This document shows, in pieces, positions 42,477-51,006 of a stretch of DNA of 64,000 bases (position 1 is the stretch's first letter; each line of letters begins with the position of its first letter). This stretch comes from Myxococcales bacterium (lineage in GTDB: Bacteria > Myxococcota > Polyangia > Nannocystales > Nannocystaceae), in the NCBI GenBank assembly GCA_016793465.1, contig JAEUJW010000075.1:124001-188000 (forward strand). The letters run 5' to 3'. The translations under genes and the position numbers were made by a program. A model generated the notes under the pieces. It had not been told where the DNA came from. It did not search any database and worked only from the letters and a program-made list of their open reading frames with translations.

Positions 42477-43406
42477 ATGCAACACCTCCGGCTCCTCCCC
42501 CTGTGGTTCACGCTCCTCCTGCTCGCGCTCGGTTGCCGACGCGACGGCGACCCGACCGCCCCCGACAACTTCTCCGCCGAGCTCCCGGACCGGCTGCTCG
42601 GTGAGCCCGCCGAGGCCGCGTTCTTCGTCGACATCGCCGGCATCCGCCGCGACGCGGTCTACGGCCCCGTGCTCGCCCAGGGGCGCGCGGGCCCCCTCGG
42701 CGACGACCGCTACCTGCGCTGGATCGACCGCACCATCGACCGCATCGACGTGTGGGCCGTCGGCGTCGGCGCCTCGCGGCGCGAGCTCACCGGCGTCGCC
42801 GTGCTCCGCAGCGGCCGCGTCCGCGAGACCGACTTCGGCCCCGGCGGCGTGCCCTTCCGCGCCGAGCGCCGCCTCGAGCTGCCCACCGGCGCCGTCATGT
42901 TCGTCGTCGAGTCCCACGGCGTGCAGTCCGCCCTGTTCCTCGTCGACGGCTCCGTCGTGCTCGCGGCCGGCGCCGCCGTCGCCCCCACCCAGCTGCACTT
43001 CTCCCGCTCGCGCGAGCTCCCGCCCCCGCAGGGCGCCGGTCACCGCGCCCTCGCCGGCGCCTACGGCCGCAGCCCCGCCCTCGACGACCTCGGCGGCTAC
43101 TGGGGCCGCGCCGGCTCGGCCAGCGTCGTGTGGGGCGCCGGCCGCCGCGGCGACATCGTCGCCACCGCCACCTTCGTCGACGACGACAGCGCGTCCCGGG
43201 CCACCCGCTGGGCCGACGAGCTCCCCGAGGTCAGCGCCGAGTACCGCCGCCGCTGCCCCACCCTCGGCGACCTGGTCATCGACGTCGAACGCCGACACCG
43301 CACCGTGACAGTCCGCGTCACCGGCGTCCGCGCCGTCCTCGAAGCCGCCCTCCACGACCGCCTGTGCGAGGGCCGCTCGCTCAGCCCCGCCAGTCCGCCC
43401 GCGTGA
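42477..43406 (+). CDS. Hypothetical lipoprotein
   Basis: A 309-aa predicted lipoprotein: hydrophobic signal LPLWFTLLLLALGC places the lipid Cys at residue 20. The mature domain is alpha/beta without a recognisable family. It contains AAFFVDIAGIRRD, a repeated pattern of short beta strands (VWAVGVGAS, TGVAVLRSGRV, GAVMFVVESHGVQSALFLVDGSVVLAAG) and a single Cys-containing motif near the C-terminus (RRRCPTLGDLVIDVE). The strand pattern suggests a tandem DUF3352-like or periplasmic sensor fold, which is only a guess. Its 3' end overlaps the convergent acetyltransferase gene by 26 bp. Confidence 0.78.
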   Translation: MQHLRLLPLWFTLLLLALGCRRDGDPTAPDNFSAELPDRLLGEPAEAAFFVDIAGIRRDAVYGPVLAQGRAGPLGDDRYLRWIDRTIDRIDVWAVGVGASRRELTGVAVLRSGRVRETDFGPGGVPFRAERRLELPTGAVMFVVESHGVQSALFLVDGSVVLAAGAAVAPTQLHFSRSRELPPPQGAGHRALAGAYGRSPALDDLGGYWGRAGSASVVWGAGRRGDIVATATFVDDDSASRATRWADELPEVSAEYRRRCPTLGDLVIDVERRHRTVTVRVTGVRAVLEAALHDRLCEGRSLSPASPPA

Positions 43407-43908
43407 CCATGTAACGCACCACCTCGAGCGGGATCCGCGGGTGCGTGAAGGTCCCCGCCGGCCGCATCCCGCACTTGATCATGACCCGAATCGACGCCGC
43501 GTTGTCCGGGTGCGCGCAGGCGTCGACCGCCTCGCGCTGCAGACGATCGAACGCGTGATCGAGCAGCGCCCGCGAGCCCTCGGTCGCCAGCCCGAGCCCC
43601 CAAACCTCGCGGCGCAGGCGATAGCCCAGCTCGAGCACGCCCTCGTCGGCCACGCTCGGCCGCAGATGAAACCACCCGACGAACCGCCCCTGATACTCGG
43701 CCGCCAGGAACCCGTACGGCTGGTCGTCCCACAGCGTCATCCGCGGCATCAGCTCGTTCAGGTAGCGCTCCCGCGTGTTGGGCGCGTTGGTCGGGATGTA
43801 GCGCATGACCTCCGGATCCGCGTCCAGATCGACCAGGTCCGGCACGTGCGCGAGAGAGATCCGCCGAAGCACCATCCGTTCGCTGCCGAGCTCGAGCGGC
43901 GTCGCCAT
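43381..43908 (-). CDS. GNAT-family N-acetyltransferase (RimJ/RimL-like)
   Basis: A 175-aa acetyltransferase of the RimJ/RimL-type GNAT subgroup. It opens with ERMVLRRISLAHVPDLVDLDADPEVMRYI (the characteristic L-R-x-x-x-x-D segment), has GFLAAEYQGRFVGWFHLRP, and the acetyl-CoA-binding motif ELGYRLRREVWGLGLATEGSRALLDHAF. The distal part has CAHPDNAASIRVMIKCGMRPAG. It transfers acetyl from acetyl-CoA to an amino group of an unknown acceptor. ATG 43908 was chosen over an upstream Arg-rich extension. Its terminal codons overlap the convergent lipoprotein gene. Confidence 0.92.
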   Translation of the reverse strand: MATPLELGSERMVLRRISLAHVPDLVDLDADPEVMRYIPTNAPNTRERYLNELMPRMTLWDDQPYGFLAAEYQGRFVGWFHLRPSVADEGVLELGYRLRREVWGLGLATEGSRALLDHAFDRLQREAVDACAHPDNAASIRVMIKCGMRPAGTFTHPRIPLEVVRYMVTRADWRG

Positions 43909-43940
43909 CGTCCCCTTATAGCGCGACCCGCCCCGCGGGC

Positions 43941-45269
43941 TCAACGCCCGTACGTCCGCGGGTCGAGGGCGTGGCACCCCTCGATCGGCCCCCCGCGCAG
44001 CCCGCTCTCACGCCCGGCCCGGGCCGCCGCCGCGACGGCCGCGAGCGCCGCCACGTCGTCGGCGGCCTCCACCCCGGTGTGCTCGCGGACCAGCGCCCGC
44101 AGCAGCGGCATGCACGTCGCCTCGCCCCAGAACGACGCGTTCAGCTCGGTGTGATCCGGCGACATGCTGAGGTCCACCAGGTTCGCCGACCCCAACGTCG
44201 CCCACGCCCCGTCGACGACGCACAGCTTCGCGTGCGTGTAAATGTGCCGATGCACCCACCCGGCCTCCGTCTCGTCGCTGCGAGCCAGCGCCGCCAGCGT
44301 GAAGCCCTCGAACTCCGCCAGCCGCGCCAGCCCCGTGAACGCCGACCCGTAGCGGTGCTCGTGCGCCCGCTCGCCGAGCGCCGCCACCTCGCGGGCCGCC
44401 CGCACGATCGCCGTCATCGGCTCCGCCGGCACGATCATCACCACCCGCACCCCGCGCCCCAGCGCGGCCGCCAGACCGGCGAGCAGCCGCGCCTCCCCGG
44501 GGTGCTGATTCTCGATATATATGGTCCGCCGCGCCCCCGCGAACGCCGCCGAATAGTGCTCGTGGATCGTCGCCTCGCCGGCCGACCCGTAGTCCCCGGC
44601 GCGGATCGTCCGACACAGCTGCACCGCGACGTCCCCGCACTCCGGCGGCGCCCGCTCCGGCGCGGCGATCGGCCCCGCGGTCGCCGCGTCCGGCCACGGC
44701 GGCGCCTCGTCGTCCATGCGCGCGAGGTTCCACCGCTCCACGAAGTTGGCGATCGCGTCGACCACCACCGGCCCGCGCAGCTCGACGAACGCGTCGTGCT
44801 TCTCCGCGCCCGTGTGATGCCCCGGCCGCGCCAGCGTCGCGCGGCTCAGCACCATCCCGCCGACGAACGCGATCGCGTCGTCCGCCCCGGCGTCGACGAC
44901 GAAGCCCTTCTGGTGGTGACAGTGCCCCGCGTCGTCGCCCGAGCTGTCCCACCGCGCCGCCCACCGCGCCGCGCGCGTCGTCAAAAACTCGCGGTCCCCC
45001 GGCCCGCCGAGGAACACGTGCCCCGTCTTGAAGAACCGCGGGTTGCGCCAGAACAGCACCCGCACCTCGACCCCGCGCGCCGCGCACTCGTCGAGCAGGT
45101 CCCACCAGGCCGTCCCGTCGGGGAAGCGAAACCCCGGCTCGATGAACGACACCAGCGCCCACACCCGCGTGCGCGCCCCGCGGATCGCCGCCAGCAGCCG
45201 CTCGTAGAACGGCACCCCGTCGATCCACGGGGTCACCACATTCCCGCCGCGCCGCGGATACCCCGTCAT
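43941..45269 (-). CDS. Phospholipase D-like protein with two HKD motifs
   Basis: A 442-aa phospholipase D superfamily enzyme, probably a phosphatidyltransferase or lipase. The two HKD half-sites are HCHHQKGFVVDAGADDAIAF (about residues 115-135) and YTHAKLCVVDGAWATLGSANL (about 365-385), each with H-x-K-x4-D. The N-terminal half holds YERLLAAIRGARTRVWALVSFIEPG and GVEVRVLFWRNPRFF; the second half IYIENQHPGEARLLAGLA. The arrangement matches cardiolipin-synthase-like or PLD-like proteins without membrane helices. The gene starts two bases after the stop of the cyclase gene, so both are probably expressed together. The start of the longer frame (46457) lies inside the cyclase gene. Confidence 0.92.
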   Translation of the reverse strand: MTGYPRRGGNVVTPWIDGVPFYERLLAAIRGARTRVWALVSFIEPGFRFPDGTAWWDLLDECAARGVEVRVLFWRNPRFFKTGHVFLGGPGDREFLTTRAARWAARWDSSGDDAGHCHHQKGFVVDAGADDAIAFVGGMVLSRATLARPGHHTGAEKHDAFVELRGPVVVDAIANFVERWNLARMDDEAPPWPDAATAGPIAAPERAPPECGDVAVQLCRTIRAGDYGSAGEATIHEHYSAAFAGARRTIYIENQHPGEARLLAGLAAALGRGVRVVMIVPAEPMTAIVRAAREVAALGERAHEHRYGSAFTGLARLAEFEGFTLAALARSDETEAGWVHRHIYTHAKLCVVDGAWATLGSANLVDLSMSPDHTELNASFWGEATCMPLLRALVREHTGVEAADDVAALAAVAAAARAGRESGLRGGPIEGCHALDPRTYGR

Positions 45270-45271
45270 GA

Positions 45272-46615
45272 TCACCCCGCCGGCGGCTTGCGGCCGAGCA
45301 AGAAGTACGTGCGCATGAGCCCGAGCCCCTTGATCGCCACCTTGCCGCGGACCGCGAACTCGAAGCGGTCCTCGAGCGCGCGCCGCATCGGCTCGGCCAC
45401 GTGGATCTTGCCGGCCACCCCGTGCGACTCCATGCGGCTGGCGGTGTTGACGGTGTCGCCCCACAGGTCGTAGGCGATCCGCCGCGTCCCGATCACCCCG
45501 CCGACCACCGGCCCGCTGTGCATCCCGATCCGCACGTCCAGCCGCGTCGGCGGCGTGCGCGGGGCCACCTGCGCGACCTCCTCGTTGACCCGCTCGACCG
45601 CCTCGAGGGCCTGCAGCGCCCACTCGCACATCGCCTCGCGGTGGTCCGCCTTCGGCGTCGGCGCCCCGCCGACCACCATGTACGCGTCGCCGATCGTCTT
45701 GATCTTCTCGAGCCCGCAGCGGTCCGTGATCCTGTCGAACTCGACGAACACCCGCCCGAGCAGGTCGACCACCTCCTCGGGCGCCACCGACGCCGACAGC
45801 GGCGTGAAGCCGACGATGTCGGCGAACAGCACCGTCACGTGCTCGTAGCGCTCGGCGATCCTCTCCTCGCCCTGGGCCAGCCGCTCGGCGATCGGCCGCG
45901 GCAACGTGTTTAATAGCAGCCGCTCCGAGCGCTCGTTCGCGGCGGTCAGCTCGCGCGTGCGCTCGGCGACCTTCTGCTCGAGCTCGGCGTTGATCCGCCG
46001 CAGCCGCTCGTCGAGCAGCGCCCGCCCGACCCGCGCCGCCGTCATCGACGCGATCGTCGTCATGATCTCGCGGTGCGCCACGGTGAAGAAGTCCGCCCGC
46101 GAGTGCTCCGAGTCGATCACCCCCAGCACCCTCTCGTTGAAGAAGATCGGCACCGACAGCTCGGACAGCCGCGGCTGGTCGTCGCAGATGTAGCGCGGGT
46201 CCTCGCGCGTGTCGCGGATCACCACCGCCTCGCCGCTCGCCGCCACCGCCCCGACCACGCCCTCGCCGATCCGCACCTTGATCGGGCCCAAGATCTCCCG
46301 CCCGCGCGGGTTCTTCGGCCCGTACGCCGCCCGCTGGACCAGCCACTCGCCGGCGTCGTCGAGCAGGTAGATCACGCAGTCCTCGAGCCCCAGCCGCGCC
46401 ACCACGCTGTTGGCGACGTCCCACAGGATGTCGTCGATCGCGACGTCCGTGTGCCACAGCGACGCCGCGAAGAAGTTGACCACGTCGAGGTACCCCGACT
46501 TCGCCTCGAGCTCCGCGCAGCGCTCGCGCAGCGCCGCGTTCTCCCGCTCCAGCTCCTCCGGCGTCACCTCGCGGGCGAGGTTATCGCAACGCCCCCCGTC
46601 CCCGGTAGCGGTCAC
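45272..46615 (-). CDS. Adenylate/guanylate cyclase (class III) with GAF domain
   Basis: A 447-aa nucleotide cyclase making cAMP or cGMP. The N-terminal region has a coiled coil (about 15-45), then a GAF domain (about 55-205, with VIYLLDDAGEWLVQRAAYG and SELSVPIFFNERVLGVIDSEH), a second coiled coil (RRINAELEQKVAERTRELTAAN) and the class III cyclase domain (about 255-440): LFADIVGFT with the metal Asp, GLEKIKTIGDAYMVVGG with the second metal Asp and purine-selecting Lys, and RIAYDLWGDTVNTASRM with the transition-state Asn/Arg. The GAF domain may sense a small molecule or cyclic nucleotide. The stop is two bases from the ATG of the PLD-like gene. Confidence 0.94.
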   Translation of the reverse strand: MTATGDGGRCDNLAREVTPEELERENAALRERCAELEAKSGYLDVVNFFAASLWHTDVAIDDILWDVANSVVARLGLEDCVIYLLDDAGEWLVQRAAYGPKNPRGREILGPIKVRIGEGVVGAVAASGEAVVIRDTREDPRYICDDQPRLSELSVPIFFNERVLGVIDSEHSRADFFTVAHREIMTTIASMTAARVGRALLDERLRRINAELEQKVAERTRELTAANERSERLLLNTLPRPIAERLAQGEERIAERYEHVTVLFADIVGFTPLSASVAPEEVVDLLGRVFVEFDRITDRCGLEKIKTIGDAYMVVGGAPTPKADHREAMCEWALQALEAVERVNEEVAQVAPRTPPTRLDVRIGMHSGPVVGGVIGTRRIAYDLWGDTVNTASRMESHGVAGKIHVAEPMRRALEDRFEFAVRGKVAIKGLGLMRTYFLLGRKPPAG

Positions 46616-46812
46616 GCGCTCCCCGGAGGACGAGCACCGCGATCAGGTGCCCGGGCATCGACGACTCTTTCATGACGCGCAGAGGCGAGCACACGCCCCG
46701 CGCGCCGCACCGACGACTTCGCGCATCCGCGCGAGGGACGGCGATCGGCCGCAAACCCGGATCCGGCGCGACAATCCGCCGCGGCGAACCTCGCGCCGCG
46801 ATCACCCCCGGC

Positions 46813-47064
46813 TCACGGCTCCTGCTCCTCGTGCGCCGCCTCGGCCATCAGCAGCTCGCGCGCGTCCGCGTCGCCGCCCTCGGCCGGCACCAGCGCCTGC
46901 AGCGCCCGCACGTCGCGCAGCGCCCCCTCGACCCGCGCCGCGAACTGCCGCACGACCTCGTCGAGCGCCTCGATCGTGCGCGCCTGAAACGCCACCTGGA
47001 CCTCGAGGTCCACCACCCGACGCTCGAGCGCCGCGACCCGCGACCCGTCCTCGGCCTGTGTCAT
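46813..47064 (-). CDS. SlyX-like small coiled-coil protein
   Basis: An 83-aa acidic protein with a regular heptad pattern: RVAALERRVVDLEVQVAFQARTIEALDEVVRQFAARV. This is the pattern of SlyX proteins, small coiled-coil proteins of unknown role conserved in proteobacteria (E. coli SlyX is about 72 aa, with a C-terminal Pro-Pro-H-Y tail; that tail is not seen here, where the end is EQEP). It is divergent from the hydrolase gene, with about 70 bp between starts, and uses codons typical of the region. Alternative view: spurious ORF in a coiled-coil-like reading frame. Confidence 0.65.
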   Translation of the reverse strand: MTQAEDGSRVAALERRVVDLEVQVAFQARTIEALDEVVRQFAARVEGALRDVRALQALVPAEGGDADARELLMAEAAHEEQEP

Positions 47065-47132
47065 GGCCCCGTGTGTACGGCCTCGCGGCCCCGCGCGACA
47101 AGCCCCGGCGCGCGAGGTACCCTCGGCGCCCG

Positions 47133-47972
47133 GTGCCCGAGCTCCTCGCCCTCCCCGACCCCGGCCACGCCCCCGGCCGCGTCCGCGTCGACCGCCGCGG
47201 CCCGCTCGGCCCCGCCGCCTCGGCCCCGCCGCTGGTCCTGCTCGGCGGCATGACCCAGACGCTGTCGAGCTGGGGCGGCCACGTCCGCCCGCTCGCGCAA
47301 GATCGCCTGGTGATCGTCTACGAGGCCCGCGGCCAGGGCCAGACCGAGCTGTCGCTCGCCGACGTCTCGCCGCCCCGCCACGTCGACGACTTCATCAACC
47401 TGCTCGACAGCCTGCAGCTCGAGCGCGTCGACCTGTGCGGCTTCTCGTTCGGCGGGCGCGTCGCCCTCGCCGTCGCCGCGACCCACCCGGGGCGCCTGCG
47501 CCGGCTGGTCGTCACCGGCGTCAGCGCCGGCCGCGGCGCGCTCGGCCGCGTGATCGTCCGCGCCTGGCGGGCCGCGCTGGCCACCGGCGACCTCGAGTGC
47601 CTGGCCTGGCTGAGCCTGGCCGACACCCTCGGCCCCGCCTACCTGCAGGCCCACGAGCAGCTGATCCCCGCGATGGTCAAGGCCGTGCAGGACCGCAACA
47701 GCTACGCGGGCATCCGCGCGCTGTTCGAGCAGACCCTCGGCGACGACGACGCCTCGCCCTGGCACCCCACCAACCTCGCCCCGAAGATCCCCGTGCCCGC
47801 GCTCCTCCTCGCCGGCGAGCACGACCGCCTCGCCCCCGCCGCCGACCTCGCCGCCCTCGCGAGTCTCTTCCCCACGCAAGCCGAGCACCACGTCGTGCCC
47901 GGCGTCGGCCACACCGTGCCCATCGAGGCCGCCGACGTCTGGCAGGCCCACGTCCGCCGCTTCCTCGTATGA
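47133..47972 (+). CDS. Alpha/beta hydrolase
   Basis: A 279-aa alpha/beta-hydrolase-fold enzyme. The nucleophile elbow is LCGFSFGGRVALA (Ser in G-F-S-F-G), the acid is probably Asp in LLAGEHDRLAP, and the catalytic His is in VVPGVGHTVPIE. The cap domain lies between about residues 130 and 205. The oxyanion region VLLGGMTQTLSSWGGHVRPLA and the RLVIVYEARGQGQTEL segment resemble 3-oxoadipate enol-lactonase and homoserine-acetyltransferase-type relatives; no specific substrate can be assigned. The start is GTG at 47133. Its stop overlaps the ATG of aroC (ATGA), so it is translationally coupled to chorismate synthase. Confidence 0.9.
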   Translation: MPELLALPDPGHAPGRVRVDRRGPLGPAASAPPLVLLGGMTQTLSSWGGHVRPLAQDRLVIVYEARGQGQTELSLADVSPPRHVDDFINLLDSLQLERVDLCGFSFGGRVALAVAATHPGRLRRLVVTGVSAGRGALGRVIVRAWRAALATGDLECLAWLSLADTLGPAYLQAHEQLIPAMVKAVQDRNSYAGIRALFEQTLGDDDASPWHPTNLAPKIPVPALLLAGEHDRLAPAADLAALASLFPTQAEHHVVPGVGHTVPIEAADVWQAHVRRFLV

Positions 47973-49060
47973 GCAACTCCTTCGGCCACACCTTCCGCAT
48001 CACCACCTTCGGCGAGTCGCACGGCGGCGGCCTCGGCGTGGTCGTCGACGGCTGCCCCGCCGGCCACCCGTTCCCCCACGCCCGCATCGCCGCGCAGATG
48101 GCCCGCCGTCGGCCCGGCCAGGGCAAGCTGACCAGCCCGCGCCAGGAGTCCGACGAGGTCCGCGTGCTCAGCGGCGTCGACCCCGAGACCGGCCGCACCC
48201 TCGGCACGCCGATCGCCATGCTCGTCGGCAACACCGACGCCCGCAGCCACCACTACGACGACCTCGCCGACCTCTACCGCCCCTCGCACGCCGACTACAC
48301 CTACGACGCCCGCTACGGCCTGCGCGCGCGCGCCGGCGGCGGACGGGCCTCGGCCCGCGAGACCGTCGGCCGCGTCGCCGCCGGCGCGCTCGCCGAGGAC
48401 CTGCTGGTCGCCCTGCACAATATTGAAATCGTCGCCTGGGTCGACGAGGTCGCCGGCGTCCCCGCGAGCGTCGACGGCGCGACCGTCACCCGCGAGCTCG
48501 TCGACGCCAGCCCCGTGCGCTGCCCCGACCCCGCCGCCGCCGCCGACATGATCGCCGCGATCGACGCGGCCCGCGGCGACGGCGACACCGTCGGCGGCGT
48601 GGTCCGCTGCGTCGCCCGCAACGTCCCGCCCGGCTGGGGCGCGCCGGTGTTCGACAAGCTGACCGCCGCCCTCGCCCAGGCCATGATGTCGCTGCCCGCC
48701 AGCCGCGGCTTCGAGGTCGGCGACGGCTTCGCCAGCACCCGCCTGCGCGGCTCGCAGCACAACGACCCGTTCGCCGCGCGCGACGACGGCACGATCTACA
48801 CCACCACCAACCACAGCGGCGGCGTCCAGGGCGGCATCTCCAACGGCGAGACCCTCCGCCTCGCCGTCGCCTTCAAGCCGGTCGCCACCCTGTTCCGCCC
48901 GCAGCAGACCGTCACCCGCGACCGCAAGCCCGTCACCTTCCAGGCCAGGGGCCGCCACGACCCCTGCGTGCTGCCCCGCGCCGTGCCCATGGTCGAGGCC
49001 ATGGCCGCGCTCGTGCTCTGCGACGCCATGCTCCGCGCCCGCCTCGCGCGCATGCCATAA
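47969..49060 (+). CDS. aroC: Chorismate synthase
   Basis: A 363-aa flavin-dependent lyase that converts EPSP to chorismate, the last common step of aromatic amino acid and folate biosynthesis. Typical motifs are GESHGGGLGVVVDGCPAG at the N-terminus, RRRPGQGKLTSPRQESDEV, the SHHYDDLADLYRPSHADY loop, GGGRASARETVGRVAAGA (phosphate and FMN binding) and the C-terminal NHSGGVQGGISNGE and RHDPCVLPRAVPMVEAM. The length and motif order match bacterial enzymes (about 360 aa). The start ATG overlaps the hydrolase stop and the gene is followed after 6 bp by a membrane protein gene. It is one of the few clear housekeeping genes in this window. Confidence 0.97.
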   Translation: MSNSFGHTFRITTFGESHGGGLGVVVDGCPAGHPFPHARIAAQMARRRPGQGKLTSPRQESDEVRVLSGVDPETGRTLGTPIAMLVGNTDARSHHYDDLADLYRPSHADYTYDARYGLRARAGGGRASARETVGRVAAGALAEDLLVALHNIEIVAWVDEVAGVPASVDGATVTRELVDASPVRCPDPAAAADMIAAIDAARGDGDTVGGVVRCVARNVPPGWGAPVFDKLTAALAQAMMSLPASRGFEVGDGFASTRLRGSQHNDPFAARDDGTIYTTTNHSGGVQGGISNGETLRLAVAFKPVATLFRPQQTVTRDRKPVTFQARGRHDPCVLPRAVPMVEAMAALVLCDAMLRARLARMP

Positions 49061-49066
49061 GCCCCG

Positions 49067-49780
49067 ATGACCGAGACCCCCGAAGACCGCCGCCGCAAGT
49101 TCCGGGTCGTGCCCAGCCCGCCGGGCGACGACGGCCCGATCGTGCCCGAGATCGTCGACACCACCGCGCGCGCGGCCCCCAGGGCCCTCGGGCCAGGTCC
49201 CGAAGTACATGTCCTCACGGACAGCCGAGGCGACGAGCCCGGCGTGCGCCTGGCCCCCGGCGCCCCGCCCTCGCCCGGCGTCACCCCGCTCGAGCTCGCC
49301 GCCCACCTGCGCGTCGGCGAGGCCCTGGTCTGGTGGGACGCCAAGGCCGCCCACGAGTACAGGCCCGCGGCGATCGTGTTCGCCGCCTGCGTCGTCATCC
49401 TGCTCGGCGCCACCGCCATCGCCCCCGGCTTCTGGCGCCAGGACTGGTCCGACATGTGGCCGCCGCTGGCCGCCCTGTTCTCGCCGGTCGCGCTGCTGCT
49501 GCTGCGCGAGCAGCTCGGCCTGCGCTCGCTGATGGTCACCGACACGGCCATCATCGAGATCACCCGCGGCGGCGTGGTCTCCCGCCTGGCCTTCTCCGCC
49601 GTCCAGAAGGTCCGCCGCGACCTCGTCACCGGCGGCATCCTCCTGCAGGGCCGCGACACCAAGGTCCGCATCCCGCCGGCCCTCGCCGCCAACGCCCGCG
49701 CCGCCATCGCCTCGCAGCGCCGCAACGTCGTCCGCGGCGACCCCAGCCCCCCCGACGACCCCCTCGCCTGGCTGCCCTGA
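49067..49780 (+). CDS. Membrane protein with bacterial PH-like domain
   Basis: A 237-aa protein. The N-terminal 85 residues are Pro/Glu/Ala-rich and probably unstructured. Two membrane helices follow (YRPAAIVFAACVVILLGATAIAP and MWPPLAALFSPVALLLL). The C-terminal part (about 155-215) has the small strand pattern of bacterial PH-type domains (bPH2): SLMVTDTAIIEITRGGVVSRLAFSAVQKVRRD...GGILLQGRD. A short LGLRSLM turn links helix 2 to the domain. The role is unknown; such proteins are often membrane-associated scaffolds. It lies 6 bp after aroC in the same direction, suggesting one mRNA. Confidence 0.83.
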   Translation: MTETPEDRRRKFRVVPSPPGDDGPIVPEIVDTTARAAPRALGPGPEVHVLTDSRGDEPGVRLAPGAPPSPGVTPLELAAHLRVGEALVWWDAKAAHEYRPAAIVFAACVVILLGATAIAPGFWRQDWSDMWPPLAALFSPVALLLLREQLGLRSLMVTDTAIIEITRGGVVSRLAFSAVQKVRRDLVTGGILLQGRDTKVRIPPALAANARAAIASQRRNVVRGDPSPPDDPLAWLP

Positions 49781-49833
49781 TCCGCGGCGCCGCGCTTGCG
49801 CGGGCATCGTTCCCAGCTAGCGTTCGCGCCGCC

Positions 49834-50844
49834 ATGACGGTGCCTCCCCACGACACGCTGTTCAAGTCGGCCTTTCGCAACATCCCCTGGGCCGCCGAGG
49901 CCCTGCGCGTCGCCCTCGGCCCCGCGCTGGCCGCATGCATCGACTTCTCGAGCCTGCGCCTCGTGCCCGGCAGCTTCATCGACGAGGCGTTCCGCAGCCG
50001 CCACACCGACCTCCTCTACAGCGTGAGGATGTCGGGCCGCGCCGTCCTGCTCTACCTGCTCTACGAGCACCAGAGCAGCGACGACCGCTTCATGGCCCTG
50101 CGCCTGCTCGGCTACTGCGAGCGCATCTGGCAGGCCTTCCTGCGCGACAACCCGGGCGCCGTGCGCCTGCCGGCGGTCCTCCCGGTCGTGCTTCACCACG
50201 GCGAGGCCGGCTGGACCTCGCCCACCCGCTTCGAGGACCTGATCGACCTGCCCGCCGGCGCCCGCGAGCTCGTGTTGGAGTTCATCCCCCGCTTTCGCTT
50301 CCTCCTCGACGACCTGGCCGCCGTCTCCGACGCCGACCTGCACGCCCGCGCCCGCTCCGCCTGCGCCCAGCTGATCTTCATGGCCCTGAAGCACGCCCGC
50401 AGCAGCCGCAGCATGGCCAGCCAGTTCGCCGACCTCTACGACCTCATGGTCGCGGTCCTCCGCGAGCCCCGCGGGGCGGATGCCCTCCGCCTGGTCTTTC
50501 GTTATTATCTCGAGGTCCGCGGCGCCGACGAGCGCGGCGTCCTCGACGCCATCGCCAGCGAGCTCCCCGGGGACATGGAGGCCAGCATGCAGACGATCGC
50601 CCAGTGGCTCGAAGAACGCGGGATGAAGCGCGGCGAGGAGCAAGGCCGCGAGCAAGGCCGCGAGCAAGGCCGGCGCCAGGGTCAGCACGACCTCCTGCTG
50701 CGCCTGCTCCGCCACCGCTTCGGCCCGCTGCCGCCGGCCGTGCTCGCCCGGGTCGACGCCGCCGACGAACCCACGCTCGCGCGCTGGGCCGAGCAGCTGT
50801 TCACCGCCACGACGCTCGACGCCGTGTTCACCGCCGCCGGCTGA
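49834..50844 (+). CDS. Rpn-family recombination-promoting nuclease / putative transposase (PD-(D/E)XK)
   Basis: A 336-aa protein of the Rpn (YhgA-like, transposase_31) family, a PD-(D/E)XK-type nuclease group linked to horizontal gene transfer. It opens with the family signature HDTLFKSAFRNIPWAAEALRVALG; the nuclease core is HTDLLYSVRMSGRAVLLYLLYEHQSSDD (Asp and E-x-Q pair), followed by RLPAVLPVVLHHGEAGW. The C-terminal region holds a run of EEQGREQGREQGRRQGQ, coded by three near-identical 12-bp units (gagcaaggccg). These proteins are frequently mobile and multicopy; their cellular purpose is not settled. ATG 49834 was chosen because it begins at the family's usual MxxPHDxxFK. Confidence 0.9.
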   Translation: MTVPPHDTLFKSAFRNIPWAAEALRVALGPALAACIDFSSLRLVPGSFIDEAFRSRHTDLLYSVRMSGRAVLLYLLYEHQSSDDRFMALRLLGYCERIWQAFLRDNPGAVRLPAVLPVVLHHGEAGWTSPTRFEDLIDLPAGARELVLEFIPRFRFLLDDLAAVSDADLHARARSACAQLIFMALKHARSSRSMASQFADLYDLMVAVLREPRGADALRLVFRYYLEVRGADERGVLDAIASELPGDMEASMQTIAQWLEERGMKRGEEQGREQGREQGRRQGQHDLLLRLLRHRFGPLPPAVLARVDAADEPTLARWAEQLFTATTLDAVFTAAG

Positions 50845-51006
50845 CGCGCGTCGTGCACGACGGGGGTCCGAGGAGCCCGACCATGACCGCCTGGCCCGTG
50901 TCCGGCGGACCCGCGACCGCGCCGCCAGTGACCGTCCGTCTCCACCGCACCACGCCCGGCATTTGACAGCCCCGCCGCCCGCTCCGTACCGTCGAGGGCG
51001 CTGGGT